Source: Comamonadaceae bacterium OTU4NAUVB1 (GTDB taxonomy: Bacteria; Pseudomonadota; Gammaproteobacteria; Burkholderiales; Burkholderiaceae_C). Taken from it: 64,000 nucleotides of DNA. The notes beneath the pieces were generated by a model. It had not been told where the DNA came from. It worked only from the letters and a program-made list of their open reading frames with translations, and ran no database searches. The stretch lies in assembly GCA_024372625.1 (NCBI GenBank), contig CP099604.1:225856-289855 (forward strand), read 5' to 3'. The position numbers and the translations under genes were made by a program. Shown here one piece after another: positions 17,387 through 25,753 of the stretch. The stretch's first letter is position 1. Every line of letters starts with the position of its first letter.

Positions 17387-18178
17387 ATGGAAATCATGCA
17401 TCGGCTGGATGGGAAACGCGTGGCGGTGCTGGCCGCGGACGGCTTCGAGAAGGTCGAGCTGACGGTGCCGGTCACCGCCCTGCGCGCGGCCGGGGCGGAG
17501 GTCGAGATCGTCTCGCTGCGCGCGGGCCGCATCCGGGGTGTGAACTTCCACGAGCCGGCCGGCCGCGTGAAGGTGGACCGCACGCTCGACGAAGCCGTCC
17601 CGGGCGACTACGACGCCCTGCTGATCCCCGGCGGCTTCATCAACCCCGACCTGCTGCGCCAGTCGGCGCTCGCGCGCGAGTTCGTGCGCGACTTCGACGC
17701 CTCGGGCCGGCCCCTCGCGACCCTGTGCCACGGGCCGTGGCTGCTGGCGTCCGCCGGGCTGACGGGGGGACGGCGCATGACCTCGTGGCCGGGCGTGCGC
17801 GACGACATGGTCAACGCGGGCGCGACCTGGCTGGACGAGACGGTGGTGCAGGACGGCAACTGGCTCACCAGCCGCGGCCCGCAGGACATCGTGGCGTTCG
17901 TCAGCGCGCTGGTGCCGTTCTTCGCCGGGACCGCGCCGGCGCCGGCGCTGCCGGTGCGCGACGACGCCGCCTCGTCGCCCCAGCGCGCGGCGCCGCCGGC
18001 GCTGGTGCTGACGGTCATGAAGTGGCTGCCGCGGCCGTCGTTGCGGACCGTGGGGTTGCTCGCCGGCCTCGGCCTGTTCCTCGCGCTGCGCAGGCCGGCA
18101 TCGCGACCGCTCAGGCGGACTGCTCGAACACCAGCCGGCCGGCCGCGAGGTCCTCGAGGGCCGTTCCGACCGACTTGA
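17387..18178 (+). CDS. DJ-1/PfpI-family protein with C-terminal hydrophobic tail
   Basis: A 263-residue protein. Residues 8-180 form a PfpI/DJ-1 domain with the acidic residue in ADGFEKVELTVPV and the nucleophile Cys in ATLCHGPWLLASAG. This family includes deglycases, glyoxalases and intracellular proteases. After the domain comes an Ala/Pro linker and a short hydrophobic stretch (LRTVGLLAGLGLFLAL), then an Arg/Pro-rich end, which is unusual. The last 68 bp overlap the convergent cyclodeaminase gene. GGAG precedes ATG 17387. Probably cotranscribed with the upstream dehydrogenase. Confidence 0.85.
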   Translation: MEIMHRLDGKRVAVLAADGFEKVELTVPVTALRAAGAEVEIVSLRAGRIRGVNFHEPAGRVKVDRTLDEAVPGDYDALLIPGGFINPDLLRQSALAREFVRDFDASGRPLATLCHGPWLLASAGLTGGRRMTSWPGVRDDMVNAGATWLDETVVQDGNWLTSRGPQDIVAFVSALVPFFAGTAPAPALPVRDDAASSPQRAAPPALVLTVMKWLPRPSLRTVGLLAGLGLFLALRRPASRPLRRTARTPAGRPRGPRGPFRPT

Positions 18179-19058
18179 AGACCGTGCGGCGCGCGCGGTC
18201 CGCCTCGGGCGCCCCGGCCGGCATCCGCACCAGATCCGCGAGCGTCCCCCGCACGTCGCCCGCCGCGAACACGCCCCGCGCCATCGGCCCCAGCAGGTCC
18301 CCGCTCTTGTGCAGCGCCTCTGTCGTGTCGATCCACCGGTCCACGTCGCCGGCGAAGCAGGCGTCGTCCGCCTCGCGCATCGCCGGGTTGAAGCCGCCGA
18401 TCAGGTCGAGGTGCGACGCCGCGCGCAGCCATGCGCCCTGGATCAGCGGCTCGGTGGCGAGTGTCGCGGTGCTCACGACGTCCGCCGCCGCCACGGCCGC
18501 CGCCAGGTCGCCCGCCACCCGCGCCTCGAAGCCGTCGCCGCGCAGGTCCTCCACCAGCGCCCGCGCGGCCGCCGTGTCGCGGGCCCAGACCGTCACCCGC
18601 TCCAGGCCGGGCCGCACCACGCGGTAGGCCGCCGGCAGCAGCCGCGCCACGCGCCCGGCCCCGACCACCAGCAGGTGCCGCGCGGCCGCCGGCGCCAGGT
18701 ACGACGCCGCCAGCGCCGAGGCCGCGGCGGTGCGGCGCGAGGTGATCTCGTTGCCGTCCATCGAGGCCAGCGGCACGCCGGTGCGGGCGTCGCACAGCAG
18801 GTAGGTCGAATGCAGGCCGGGCAACCCCCGGCCGGCGTTGCCGGAAAAGATGCCGACCGTCTTGATGCCCAGGTACGCGCCGGGTTGCCACGCCGGCATC
18901 AGGAGCAGCGTGCCGACGGCCGTTCCTTCGGCGTCGGCGATCGCGTGCGTGTGACGCTGCGGCACCTCGCAACCGCGCTCGAACATCGCGCGCAGCGCGG
19001 GCACGAGCCGCTCGAACGGCAGGGCCGCGCGGGTGGCGGCGGCGTCGACGATGCGCAT
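18111..19058 (-). CDS. Ornithine cyclodeaminase / mu-crystallin family protein
   Basis: A 315-residue NAD(P)-dependent enzyme of the OCD/mu-crystallin family. Visible motifs are KTVGIFSGNAGRGLPGLHST, LASMDGNEITSRRTAAASALAA and the Rossmann loop LLVVGAGRVARLL. Members act as ornithine cyclodeaminase, alanine dehydrogenase or delta1-pyrroline-2-carboxylate reductase, and this cannot be resolved here. It lies 14 bp after a 2-dehydropantoate 2-reductase-like gene, probably in one operon. Its end overlaps the convergent DJ-1-like gene by 68 bp. Confidence 0.88.
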   Translation of the reverse strand: MRIVDAAATRAALPFERLVPALRAMFERGCEVPQRHTHAIADAEGTAVGTLLLMPAWQPGAYLGIKTVGIFSGNAGRGLPGLHSTYLLCDARTGVPLASMDGNEITSRRTAAASALAASYLAPAAARHLLVVGAGRVARLLPAAYRVVRPGLERVTVWARDTAAARALVEDLRGDGFEARVAGDLAAAVAAADVVSTATLATEPLIQGAWLRAASHLDLIGGFNPAMREADDACFAGDVDRWIDTTEALHKSGDLLGPMARGVFAAGDVRGTLADLVRMPAGAPEADRARRTVFKSVGTALEDLAAGRLVFEQSA

Positions 19059-19072
19059 GGCCGGACGCCCGC

Positions 19073-20065
19073 TCAGGCGCCCGTCCGCCTGTCCTGGGCG
19101 TCCTGGGCGTCCTGGGCGTCCTGGGCGTCCTGGGCGTCCTGGGCGTCCGCCGCCTGCTTGCCCTCCAGCAGCTTCACCAGCGCCCACAGCGTCCGGTTGA
19201 CCGGCGTCGGGATGCCCAGGGCCTCGCCGCGCCGCACGATCAGGCCGTTGAGATGGTCGATCTCCGTGCGCTTGCCGCGCGCGAGGTCCTGCGCGGTGGA
19301 GGAGTACTGCCCGGGCATGCCGGTCACCAGCGCCGCGACGGCCGCGTGGGCGTCGTGCGCCAGGCGCACGCCGTCGGCCGCCGCCACGGCCAGCACCTCG
19401 TCGACCACGTCGCGCATCACGTCCTTCACGCCCTCGCCCGGCACCACCCGGCCGTAGGGCAGCTGCGCGATGGCCGACAGGGCGTTGTAGGCGCAGTTCA
19501 GGATCAGCTTGAGCCACAGCGCGCCGCGCACGTTGTCCGAGACCTGCGTCGGGATGCCGGCGGCGACCAGCGCGGCGGCCACCGCGTCGCTCGCGCGCGA
19601 GGGCTCGATCACCAGCTCGCCGCGTCCGTGGTGGCGGACGTGGCCGGGGCCGGCCATCTCGGTGGCGACGTAGACCACGGCGGCGGCGACCTGCGCCGGC
19701 GGCAGCACGGTGCGCAGGCGCTCGGCGTTGTCCACGCCGTTCTGCAGGCACAGTACCAGCGCGTCCGGGCGCAGGTGCGAGCGGATGGCCTCGCCGGTCG
19801 ATTCGGTGTCGCCCGACTTGACGCTGAACAGCACCAGGTCGGCGCCCGCGACCGCCTCGGGGCCGGTGGCGGCGTCCGCCTTCACGTGCGTGTCGAAGGC
19901 GCGGGTCTCGATGCGCAGGCCGGACGCCCGGATCGCCTCGACGTGCGAGGCCCGCCCGATCAGCACGACGTCGTGGCCGGCGCGGGCCAGCAGCCCGCCG
20001 AAGTAGCAGCCGACGGCGCCGGCGCCCATTACGGCGACACGCAGGGAAGTGGAAGCAGCGGTCAT
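19073..20065 (-). CDS. 2-dehydropantoate 2-reductase (ApbA/PanE family)
   Basis: A 330-residue NADPH-dependent reductase family protein. The N-terminal Rossmann loop is VMGAGAVGCYFGGLLARAGH, the middle has LQNGVDNAERLR, and the C-terminal helical domain has the catalytic Lys region ALWLKLILNCAYNALSA. PanE makes pantoate for coenzyme A, but Burkholderiales carry several paralogues, so the exact substrate is uncertain. The last 25 residues are a repeated Asp-Ala-Gln tract produced by a 9-bp tandem repeat. The protein starts opposite a divergent TRAP-binding protein gene, 192 bp away. Confidence 0.88.
   Translation of the reverse strand: MTAASTSLRVAVMGAGAVGCYFGGLLARAGHDVVLIGRASHVEAIRASGLRIETRAFDTHVKADAATGPEAVAGADLVLFSVKSGDTESTGEAIRSHLRPDALVLCLQNGVDNAERLRTVLPPAQVAAAVVYVATEMAGPGHVRHHGRGELVIEPSRASDAVAAALVAAGIPTQVSDNVRGALWLKLILNCAYNALSAIAQLPYGRVVPGEGVKDVMRDVVDEVLAVAAADGVRLAHDAHAAVAALVTGMPGQYSSTAQDLARGKRTEIDHLNGLIVRRGEALGIPTPVNRTLWALVKLLEGKQAADAQDAQDAQDAQDAQDAQDRRTGA
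19092..19145. repeat. Six tandem copies of TCCTGGGCG (9 bp)
   Basis: Six exact head-to-tail 9-bp units inside the 3' end of the PanE-like gene. As 9 is a multiple of 3, copy-number change would lengthen or shorten the C-terminal (Asp-Ala-Gln) tail without breaking the frame. Confidence 0.95.
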
Positions 20066-20257
20066 GGCGGGGTTCGGGAAGGTGAGGGGTCGCGGGACAC
20101 GCCGAGCGCGGCGTCGGCGGGCGGAGCCGGAATTATGGGCGGCGTCCCGGCCCGTCCGCCAGCGCGCGATGACGCCATGGAGTCATCCGGTCGCGGCGTC
20201 GTCGCCCGACAATCCGGCGCCCGGATCGCTTCATCGACACCAGAAAAAGGAAACACC

Positions 20258-21358
20258 ATGCAGAGACGCAACTTCCTAACGCACGCCGGGGTCGGCGGCG
20301 CCGTCGCCGCCGTCGCGGCACCCGCCCTCGCCCAGACCGGCACCCCGGAGATCCGCTGGCGCATCGCGTCGAGCTACCCGAAGTCCCTGACCTCCATCTA
20401 CGCGGCCATGGAGACGGCGACCAGGCGCGTCGGCGAACTCACCGGCGGCCGCTTCCGGATCTCGCTGCACGCCGCCGGCGAACTGGTGCCGGCGCTGGGC
20501 GTGTTCGACGCGGTGGAGACCGGCACCGTCGAGGCCGGCCACAGCGCGAGCTACTTCTACATCGGCAAGGACCCGGCCTTCGGCTTCCACACGGCGCTGC
20601 CCTTCGGGCTGAACCTGCGCGGCCAGAACGCCTGGCTCTACCAGGGCGGCGGCCAGGCCCTGATCGACCAGTTCCTGGAGCGCTACGGCGTCTTCGCCCT
20701 GCCCGTGGGCAACACCGGCGCGCAGATGGCCGGCTGGTTCCGCAAGGAGATCAAGAGCGCGGCCGACCTGCAGGGCCTGAAGTTCCGCGTCGGCGGACTC
20801 GCCGGGATGGTGCTGTCCAGGCTGGGCGTGGTCACCCAGCAGATCGCCGCCGGCGACATCTACCCCGCGCTGGAGAAGGGCGTCATCGACGCGGCCGAGT
20901 TCGTCGGCCCGCTGGACGACGAGAAGCTCGGGCTGAGCAAGGTCGCCAAGTACTACTACTACCCCGGCTGGTGGGAGGGCTCGGCCACGCTGTCGCTGTT
21001 CGTCAACCAGAAGGCCTGGGCGACGCTGCCGCCGTCCTACCAAGCGGCGCTGAAGGTGTCGGCGGCCGAGGCCAACCAGTGGCTGACGGCCAAGTACGAC
21101 GCCGAGAACCCGCAGGCGCTGCGCCGGCTGGTGGGCGCCGGCGCGCAGCTGCGCGCCTTCCCCAAGGACGTGACGCAGGCCTCGTTCAAGGCCGCCACGG
21201 AGCTGTACGAGGAGTTGTCGGCCAAGAGCCCGGCGTTCCGGACCATCTTCCAGGAGTGGTCCAAGTTCCGCGCCGAGCAGGTGGTCTGGCAGCAGTTCTG
21301 CGACCTGCCCTTCGACAACCTGATGGCGTCCCTGGTGCGCCCGCCCAAGGCTTCGTGA
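20258..21358 (+). CDS. TRAP transporter solute-binding protein (DctP family)
   Basis: A 366-residue periplasmic substrate-binding protein. The signal sequence has a twin-arginine-like RRNFL and ends near PALAQ (residue 26), suggesting Tat export. Family features are WRIASSYPKSLTSIYAAMET, the ligand-arginine region GWFRKEIKSAADLQGLKFRV and GVIDAAEFVGPLDDEKLGL, which are closest to TakP/2-oxo- or hydroxy-acid binding members. AAAAAGG precedes the ATG. No TRAP permease (DctQ/DctM) is in the window, so it must work with permease genes elsewhere. Its stop overlaps the start of an FMN-dependent 2-hydroxyacid dehydrogenase, pointing to uptake of a 2-hydroxy acid such as lactate or mandelate (inference). 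Confidence 0.9.
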   Translation: MQRRNFLTHAGVGGAVAAVAAPALAQTGTPEIRWRIASSYPKSLTSIYAAMETATRRVGELTGGRFRISLHAAGELVPALGVFDAVETGTVEAGHSASYFYIGKDPAFGFHTALPFGLNLRGQNAWLYQGGGQALIDQFLERYGVFALPVGNTGAQMAGWFRKEIKSAADLQGLKFRVGGLAGMVLSRLGVVTQQIAAGDIYPALEKGVIDAAEFVGPLDDEKLGLSKVAKYYYYPGWWEGSATLSLFVNQKAWATLPPSYQAALKVSAAEANQWLTAKYDAENPQALRRLVGAGAQLRAFPKDVTQASFKAATELYEELSAKSPAFRTIFQEWSKFRAEQVVWQQFCDLPFDNLMASLVRPPKAS

Positions 21359-22530
21359 TGCCGGCGCTCGACCGCGCGCTGTCCGGGGCGCTCTCCATCG
21401 CCGACCTGCGCGCCCTGGCGCGGCGCCGGCTGCCGCGCTTCGTCTTCGAGTTCATCGAAGGCGGCGCCGAGGACGAGGTCACCCTGGCGCGCAACCGCGC
21501 GGGCTTCGAGGCCATCGGCCTGCTGCCGCGCGTGCTGGTCGACGTCTCCGGGCCCTCGCTGGCCACGCCGATCCTGGGCGCGCCCAGCGCGGCGCCGATG
21601 GTGGTCTCGCCGATGGGATCGTGCGCGCTCGGCTGGCCCGACGCCGACGTGGCGATCGCGCGGGCGGCGGCGGCCCACGGCATCCCCTACACCCTGTCGA
21701 CCATGGCGACCACCTCGCTGGAGACGCTGGCGCGCCGGGTGCCGGGCCGGCTGTGGTTCCAGCTCTACGTGCTGCGCGACCGGGCCCTGACCGCGTCGCT
21801 GGTCGACCGCGCGGACGCGGCCGGCTACGAGGCGCTGGTGGTCACCGTGGACCTGCCCACCGGCGGCAAGCGCGAGCGCGACCTGCGCAACGGCATCACG
21901 GTGCCGCTGCGGTTGGGTCCGGCGCAGCTGCTGCAGATGCTGGCGCGGCCCGCCTGGACGCTGCGGACGCTGCGCCAGGGATCGCCGCGCTACGAGAACG
22001 TGCGCGACCTCGCCCCCGCCGATGGCGAGGCCGGCCTGACGATCGCGGCCAAGGTCGGGCAGATGCTCGACGCCGCCTTCACCTGGGACGACCTGGCCCG
22101 CCTGCGCGACCGCTGGCCGCGCCGGCTGGTCGTCAAGGGCGTCCAGCACCCAGAGGACGCGGACCGGCTGGCCGCGATGGGCGTCGACTGCGTCTGGGTG
22201 TCCAACCACGGCGGACGCCAGCTCGACGGCGCGGCGGCGGCCGTCGACGCGCTGCCCGCCGTCGCGCGGGCCGTGCGCGGCCGCGCCGAGGTCATGATCG
22301 ATTCGGGCATCCGCCGGGGGGTCGACGTGGTCAAGGCGCTGGCCCTGGGCGCCGACTTCGTCGCCTTCGGCCGGCCGGCGCTGTTCGGCGCCTGCGCGGG
22401 CGGGGAACGCGGCGCGCACCGCGCGATGGCGATCCTGGTCGAGGAGACCGGGCGCGCCATGAAGCTCTGCGGCATGCCCGGCACGGCGGCCATCGACGCC
22501 GCGCTCCTCGGACCGCGCGCGGCCGGCTGA
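21358..22530 (+). CDS. FMN-dependent alpha-hydroxyacid dehydrogenase/oxidase (LldD/MdlB-like)
   Basis: A 390-residue TIM-barrel flavoprotein oxidising L-2-hydroxy acids to 2-oxo acids. Motifs are FVFEFIEGGAEDE, PMVVSPMGSCALGWPDADVA, LVVTVDLPTGGKRERDLRNG, the catalytic base in VSNHGGRQLDGAA and the FMN-phosphate site DSGIRRGVDVVKALALGADF. The ATG overlaps the stop of the DctP-type binding protein gene (ATGA), so the two are coupled, which links substrate capture to oxidation. Whether the substrate is lactate, mandelate or glycolate cannot be decided. Confidence 0.92.
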   Translation: MPALDRALSGALSIADLRALARRRLPRFVFEFIEGGAEDEVTLARNRAGFEAIGLLPRVLVDVSGPSLATPILGAPSAAPMVVSPMGSCALGWPDADVAIARAAAAHGIPYTLSTMATTSLETLARRVPGRLWFQLYVLRDRALTASLVDRADAAGYEALVVTVDLPTGGKRERDLRNGITVPLRLGPAQLLQMLARPAWTLRTLRQGSPRYENVRDLAPADGEAGLTIAAKVGQMLDAAFTWDDLARLRDRWPRRLVVKGVQHPEDADRLAAMGVDCVWVSNHGGRQLDGAAAAVDALPAVARAVRGRAEVMIDSGIRRGVDVVKALALGADFVAFGRPALFGACAGGERGAHRAMAILVEETGRAMKLCGMPGTAAIDAALLGPRAAG

Positions 22531-22540
22531 GACGCCGCAG

Positions 22541-24007
22541 TCACTTGCGCCAGAACGACGGCGTCAGCAGCGCGATGAAGCTCAGCAGCTCCAGCCGTCC
22601 CAGGATCATCGCGAAAGTGCAGACCCAGATCTGGAAGCCGGTCAGGCCGCTGAAGTTGCCCGCCGGCCCGACGGTGCCGAGCCCCGGGCCGGTGCAGTTG
22701 ATGCTGGCGAGGACAGCGCTGAAGGCGGTCACCGGGTCGAGGTCGCTCAGCACCAGCAGCATGCTCAGCGAGATGGCCGTCACGCCGTAGACCAGCATGA
22801 AGGCCAGCACCGAGAAGATCACCCGATGGTCGACCACCAGGCTGCCCAGCGTCACCGGCTCGACCGCGCGCGGGTGAACCAGGCGCGTGATCTCGCGCCG
22901 GGCCTGCTTCAGCAGGATCAGCACGCGCACCATCTTGATGCCGCAGCCGGCCGAGCCCGCGCTGGTCGCCACGCCCGACAGCAGCAGCATGAACAGCGGT
23001 GCGAAGACCGGCCAGGCGAGGTAGTCGACGGTGGCGAAACCGGTCGTGCTGCCCACCGAGACGGCGTGGAACATCCCGTGGCGCAGCGCCTGCGCCGGAC
23101 CGTAGACGCCCTTGGTCCACAGCACCGCCGCCACCACCAGCCCACCGCCGACGAGCGCGGCCAGCGTGGCGCGCAGCTCGGGATCGCGCCAGAAGCCGCG
23201 CCAGTGGCCCTTGCGCAGGGCCACGAAGTACAGCGCGAAGTTGCAGCTCGCCGCCAGCATGAAGACCACCGCGACGCCTTCCAGGAACGGCGAGGCGAAG
23301 TGCGCGAAGCTCGCGTCGTGCGAGGACAGCCCGCCCAGGCTGACGGTGGTGAACATGTGCATCAGCGCGTCCATGGCCGTCATGCCGCCGGCCCAGTACG
23401 CGGCGAAGCACAGGGCGGAGAACGCCGCGTAGATGCCCCAGAGTCCCTTGGCGGTCTCCTTCACGCGCGGCGTGAGGCGGCTGTCCTTGATGGGGCCGGC
23501 CACCTCGGCCTTGAAGAGCTGGCTGCCGCCCACGCCCAGCAGCGGCAGGATCGCCACCGCCAGCACCAGGATGCCCATGCCGCCGATCCACTGCAGGAAG
23601 GTGCGCCAGACGTTGATCGACACGGGCAGCGCGTCGAGCCGGGCCAGCACCGTCGCGCCCGTGGTGGTGAGGCCCGAGACCGCCTCGAAGTAGGCGTTGG
23701 TGAAGTCGATCGGCCGCCCGACCGCCGCGAGCGCCCACATCAGGGGCAGCGTCGCGAACAGCGGCATCAGCACCCACGTGAACGACGCGAGGAAGATGCC
23801 GTGGCGCGGCTGCAGTTCCCGCTTGTAGCGTCGCAGGCCCAGCCACAGCCCGACGCCGCAGGCGAACGCCACGGCGGCCGAGCCGGCCCACACGTGGGCC
23901 AGGCCGTCGGCGTGCGCCCAGGACACCAGCCACGGCACGGACAGGCCCAGCGAGAAGAAGGTCAGCAGCGCGCCGAGCACGCGCAGGACGGGCAGGAAGT
24001 CGCTCAT
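22541..24007 (-). CDS. trkH: Potassium uptake protein TrkH
   Basis: A 488-residue potassium channel-like subunit of the Trk system in the inner membrane. The four selectivity-filter loops are visible: SGLTTTGATV, TTVSLGGLSS, SVGSTTGFAT and ASINCTGPGLGTVGP. Multiple TM helices cover the rest. It lies four bases downstream of trkA, so the two form one operon. TrkA gates the pore through its RCK domains. Convergent with the 2-hydroxyacid dehydrogenase gene, only 10 bp apart. Confidence 0.95.
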   Translation of the reverse strand: MSDFLPVLRVLGALLTFFSLGLSVPWLVSWAHADGLAHVWAGSAAVAFACGVGLWLGLRRYKRELQPRHGIFLASFTWVLMPLFATLPLMWALAAVGRPIDFTNAYFEAVSGLTTTGATVLARLDALPVSINVWRTFLQWIGGMGILVLAVAILPLLGVGGSQLFKAEVAGPIKDSRLTPRVKETAKGLWGIYAAFSALCFAAYWAGGMTAMDALMHMFTTVSLGGLSSHDASFAHFASPFLEGVAVVFMLAASCNFALYFVALRKGHWRGFWRDPELRATLAALVGGGLVVAAVLWTKGVYGPAQALRHGMFHAVSVGSTTGFATVDYLAWPVFAPLFMLLLSGVATSAGSAGCGIKMVRVLILLKQARREITRLVHPRAVEPVTLGSLVVDHRVIFSVLAFMLVYGVTAISLSMLLVLSDLDPVTAFSAVLASINCTGPGLGTVGPAGNFSGLTGFQIWVCTFAMILGRLELLSFIALLTPSFWRK

Positions 24008-24011
24008 GGGC

Positions 24012-25478
24012 TCAGAAGAAGGTCGCGCCGACGCGGAACAGCTTCTCCACCTCGCGCACCTGGGCCCGGCGCGGCACGAACACCACGACGTGGTCGCCAG
24101 GCGCGAGGACGGTGTCGCCGCGCGCGATGACGACGTGCGCCGGCGTCGGCGGCGGCCCGCCGCGCGGCGCGGCGTCCTCGCCCGCGGCCGGCAGCCCGCG
24201 CATCACCAGGCCGACCTGCGCGCCCTCGGGCAGCGCGAGGTCGCAGATGCGCCGGCCGACCACGCGCGACGTCCGGCGGTCGCCGCGCACCACGATCTCC
24301 AGCGCCTCGGCCACGCCCCTGCGCAGGCTGTGCACCGCCTGCACGTCGCCCTGGCGCACGTGGGCCAGCAGTTCGCCCAGCATCGTCTGCGCGGGCGACA
24401 GGGCGATGTCGATCTGCGTGCCGTGCATCAGCTCGGCGTAGCTGCGCCGGTTGATCAGCGCCAGCACGCGCCGCGCGCCCAGCCGCTTGGCCAGCAGGCT
24501 GGCCAGGATGTTGTCCTCGTCGTCGCTGGTCAGCGAGAGGAACAGGTCGATGTGCTCGATGCCCTCGTCCTCCAGCAGGTCCTCGTCGGTGCCGTCGCCG
24601 TGCAGCACCATCACGCCGCCGGGCAGTTCGGAGGCGAGCCGCACGCAGCGCGCGTGGTCGCGCTCGAGCACCTTGATCTGGTAGCGCCGGCCGCTCTCCA
24701 TCAGCTGGCGCGCCAGCCGCAGCCCGACGCGGCCGCCGCCCGCGATCATGATGCGCGTGACCTCCCGCCGAGCGGCGGGCTCGTCGCGGTGCAGCGCCGA
24801 GAGCACCACGCCCAGGTGCTCGCGCGCCGACAGCACGAACACCTCGTCGCCCGCCTCGATCAGCGTCGCGCCGTCGCAGACGATGAAGCGGTCGGGCTCG
24901 TTGTCCAGGCGCCGGTAGATGGCGACGATGCGCATGTCGGCGTCCGGCACGCACTGGCGCAGCTCGGCGATGCTGTGGCGCACCAGCGGCGCGCCCGCCA
25001 CCGCGCGCACCGACACCAGGCACGCCAGCCCGCCGGCGAACTCGCGCACCTGCAGCGCCTCGGGGTACTCGATGAGCTTGCCGATGTAGCGCGTGAGCGA
25101 TTCCTCCGGACAGATCACGCGATCGACCGCGAAGCCTTCCTTGCCCAGCAGCGGACTGCCGTCCTTGTAGGCGTCCGAGCGGATGCGCGCGATGCGCATC
25201 GGGATGCCGAAGACCTGGTGGGCGACCTTGCAGCACACCAGGTTGGTCTCGTCCTGGGCGGCGCAGGCGATCAGCATGTCGGCATCGCGCGCGCCGGCGT
25301 CGGCCAGCACGTCGGGCTCGATGCCGCTGCCCACGACGCCGCGCAGTTCCAGGCGCTCCTCCAGCTGGCGCAGGCGCTGCGCGTCGGTGTCGATGACGGT
25401 GATGTCGTTGCGCTCGGACACCAGGGTGTCGGCCACGCTCTCACCGATACGGCCGGCCCCGAGGATGATGATTTTCAC
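24012..25478 (-). CDS. trkA: Trk system potassium uptake regulatory protein TrkA
   Basis: A 488-residue cytoplasmic NAD-binding regulator with two RCK modules. Rossmann loops are IIILGAGRIGESVADTL near the start and IMIAGGGRVGLRLARQL near residue 235, each followed by a TrkA_C domain. The start is GTG 25476-25478, where the first Rossmann strand begins; the open frame continues upstream without family similarity. Adjacent to trkH, four bases apart. The 275-bp gap to the divergent flippase contains a short GCGCG-rich repeat near 25567-25588 and nothing else recognisable. Confidence 0.95.
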   Translation of the reverse strand: MKIIILGAGRIGESVADTLVSERNDITVIDTDAQRLRQLEERLELRGVVGSGIEPDVLADAGARDADMLIACAAQDETNLVCCKVAHQVFGIPMRIARIRSDAYKDGSPLLGKEGFAVDRVICPEESLTRYIGKLIEYPEALQVREFAGGLACLVSVRAVAGAPLVRHSIAELRQCVPDADMRIVAIYRRLDNEPDRFIVCDGATLIEAGDEVFVLSAREHLGVVLSALHRDEPAARREVTRIMIAGGGRVGLRLARQLMESGRRYQIKVLERDHARCVRLASELPGGVMVLHGDGTDEDLLEDEGIEHIDLFLSLTSDDEDNILASLLAKRLGARRVLALINRRSYAELMHGTQIDIALSPAQTMLGELLAHVRQGDVQAVHSLRRGVAEALEIVVRGDRRTSRVVGRRICDLALPEGAQVGLVMRGLPAAGEDAAPRGGPPPTPAHVVIARGDTVLAPGDHVVVFVPRRAQVREVEKLFRVGATFF

Positions 25479-25753
25479 GTGAGGTAGGTCTCCGGCAGGC
25501 TTTATACGCCGCCCCGCCGACGAAGCTCGGCGCCGGATGCGGGAAAAAGTCACCCGGGCCGGCACCGCGCGGCGCGGCGCGGCGCGGCGAGATGGGCCAT
25601 CTTGCATAATGCCGACCAATCCGCGCCGCCGGTCATTCCCGGCAGTCGTCGAGCGACGATGGCCGATCGGCCCGCTCCATCGAACCCCCATCGACGCGCA
25701 TTCCCGGCATTTGGCATTCGAATCCGGATCGCCGATCCGCCAGGACGAAACCC

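Noticed and set aside
25565..25590. GCGCG-rich short repeat in the trkA/flippase gap
   Set aside because: Simple GC-rich repetition in a GC-rich genome, with no symmetry or placement suggesting a function.
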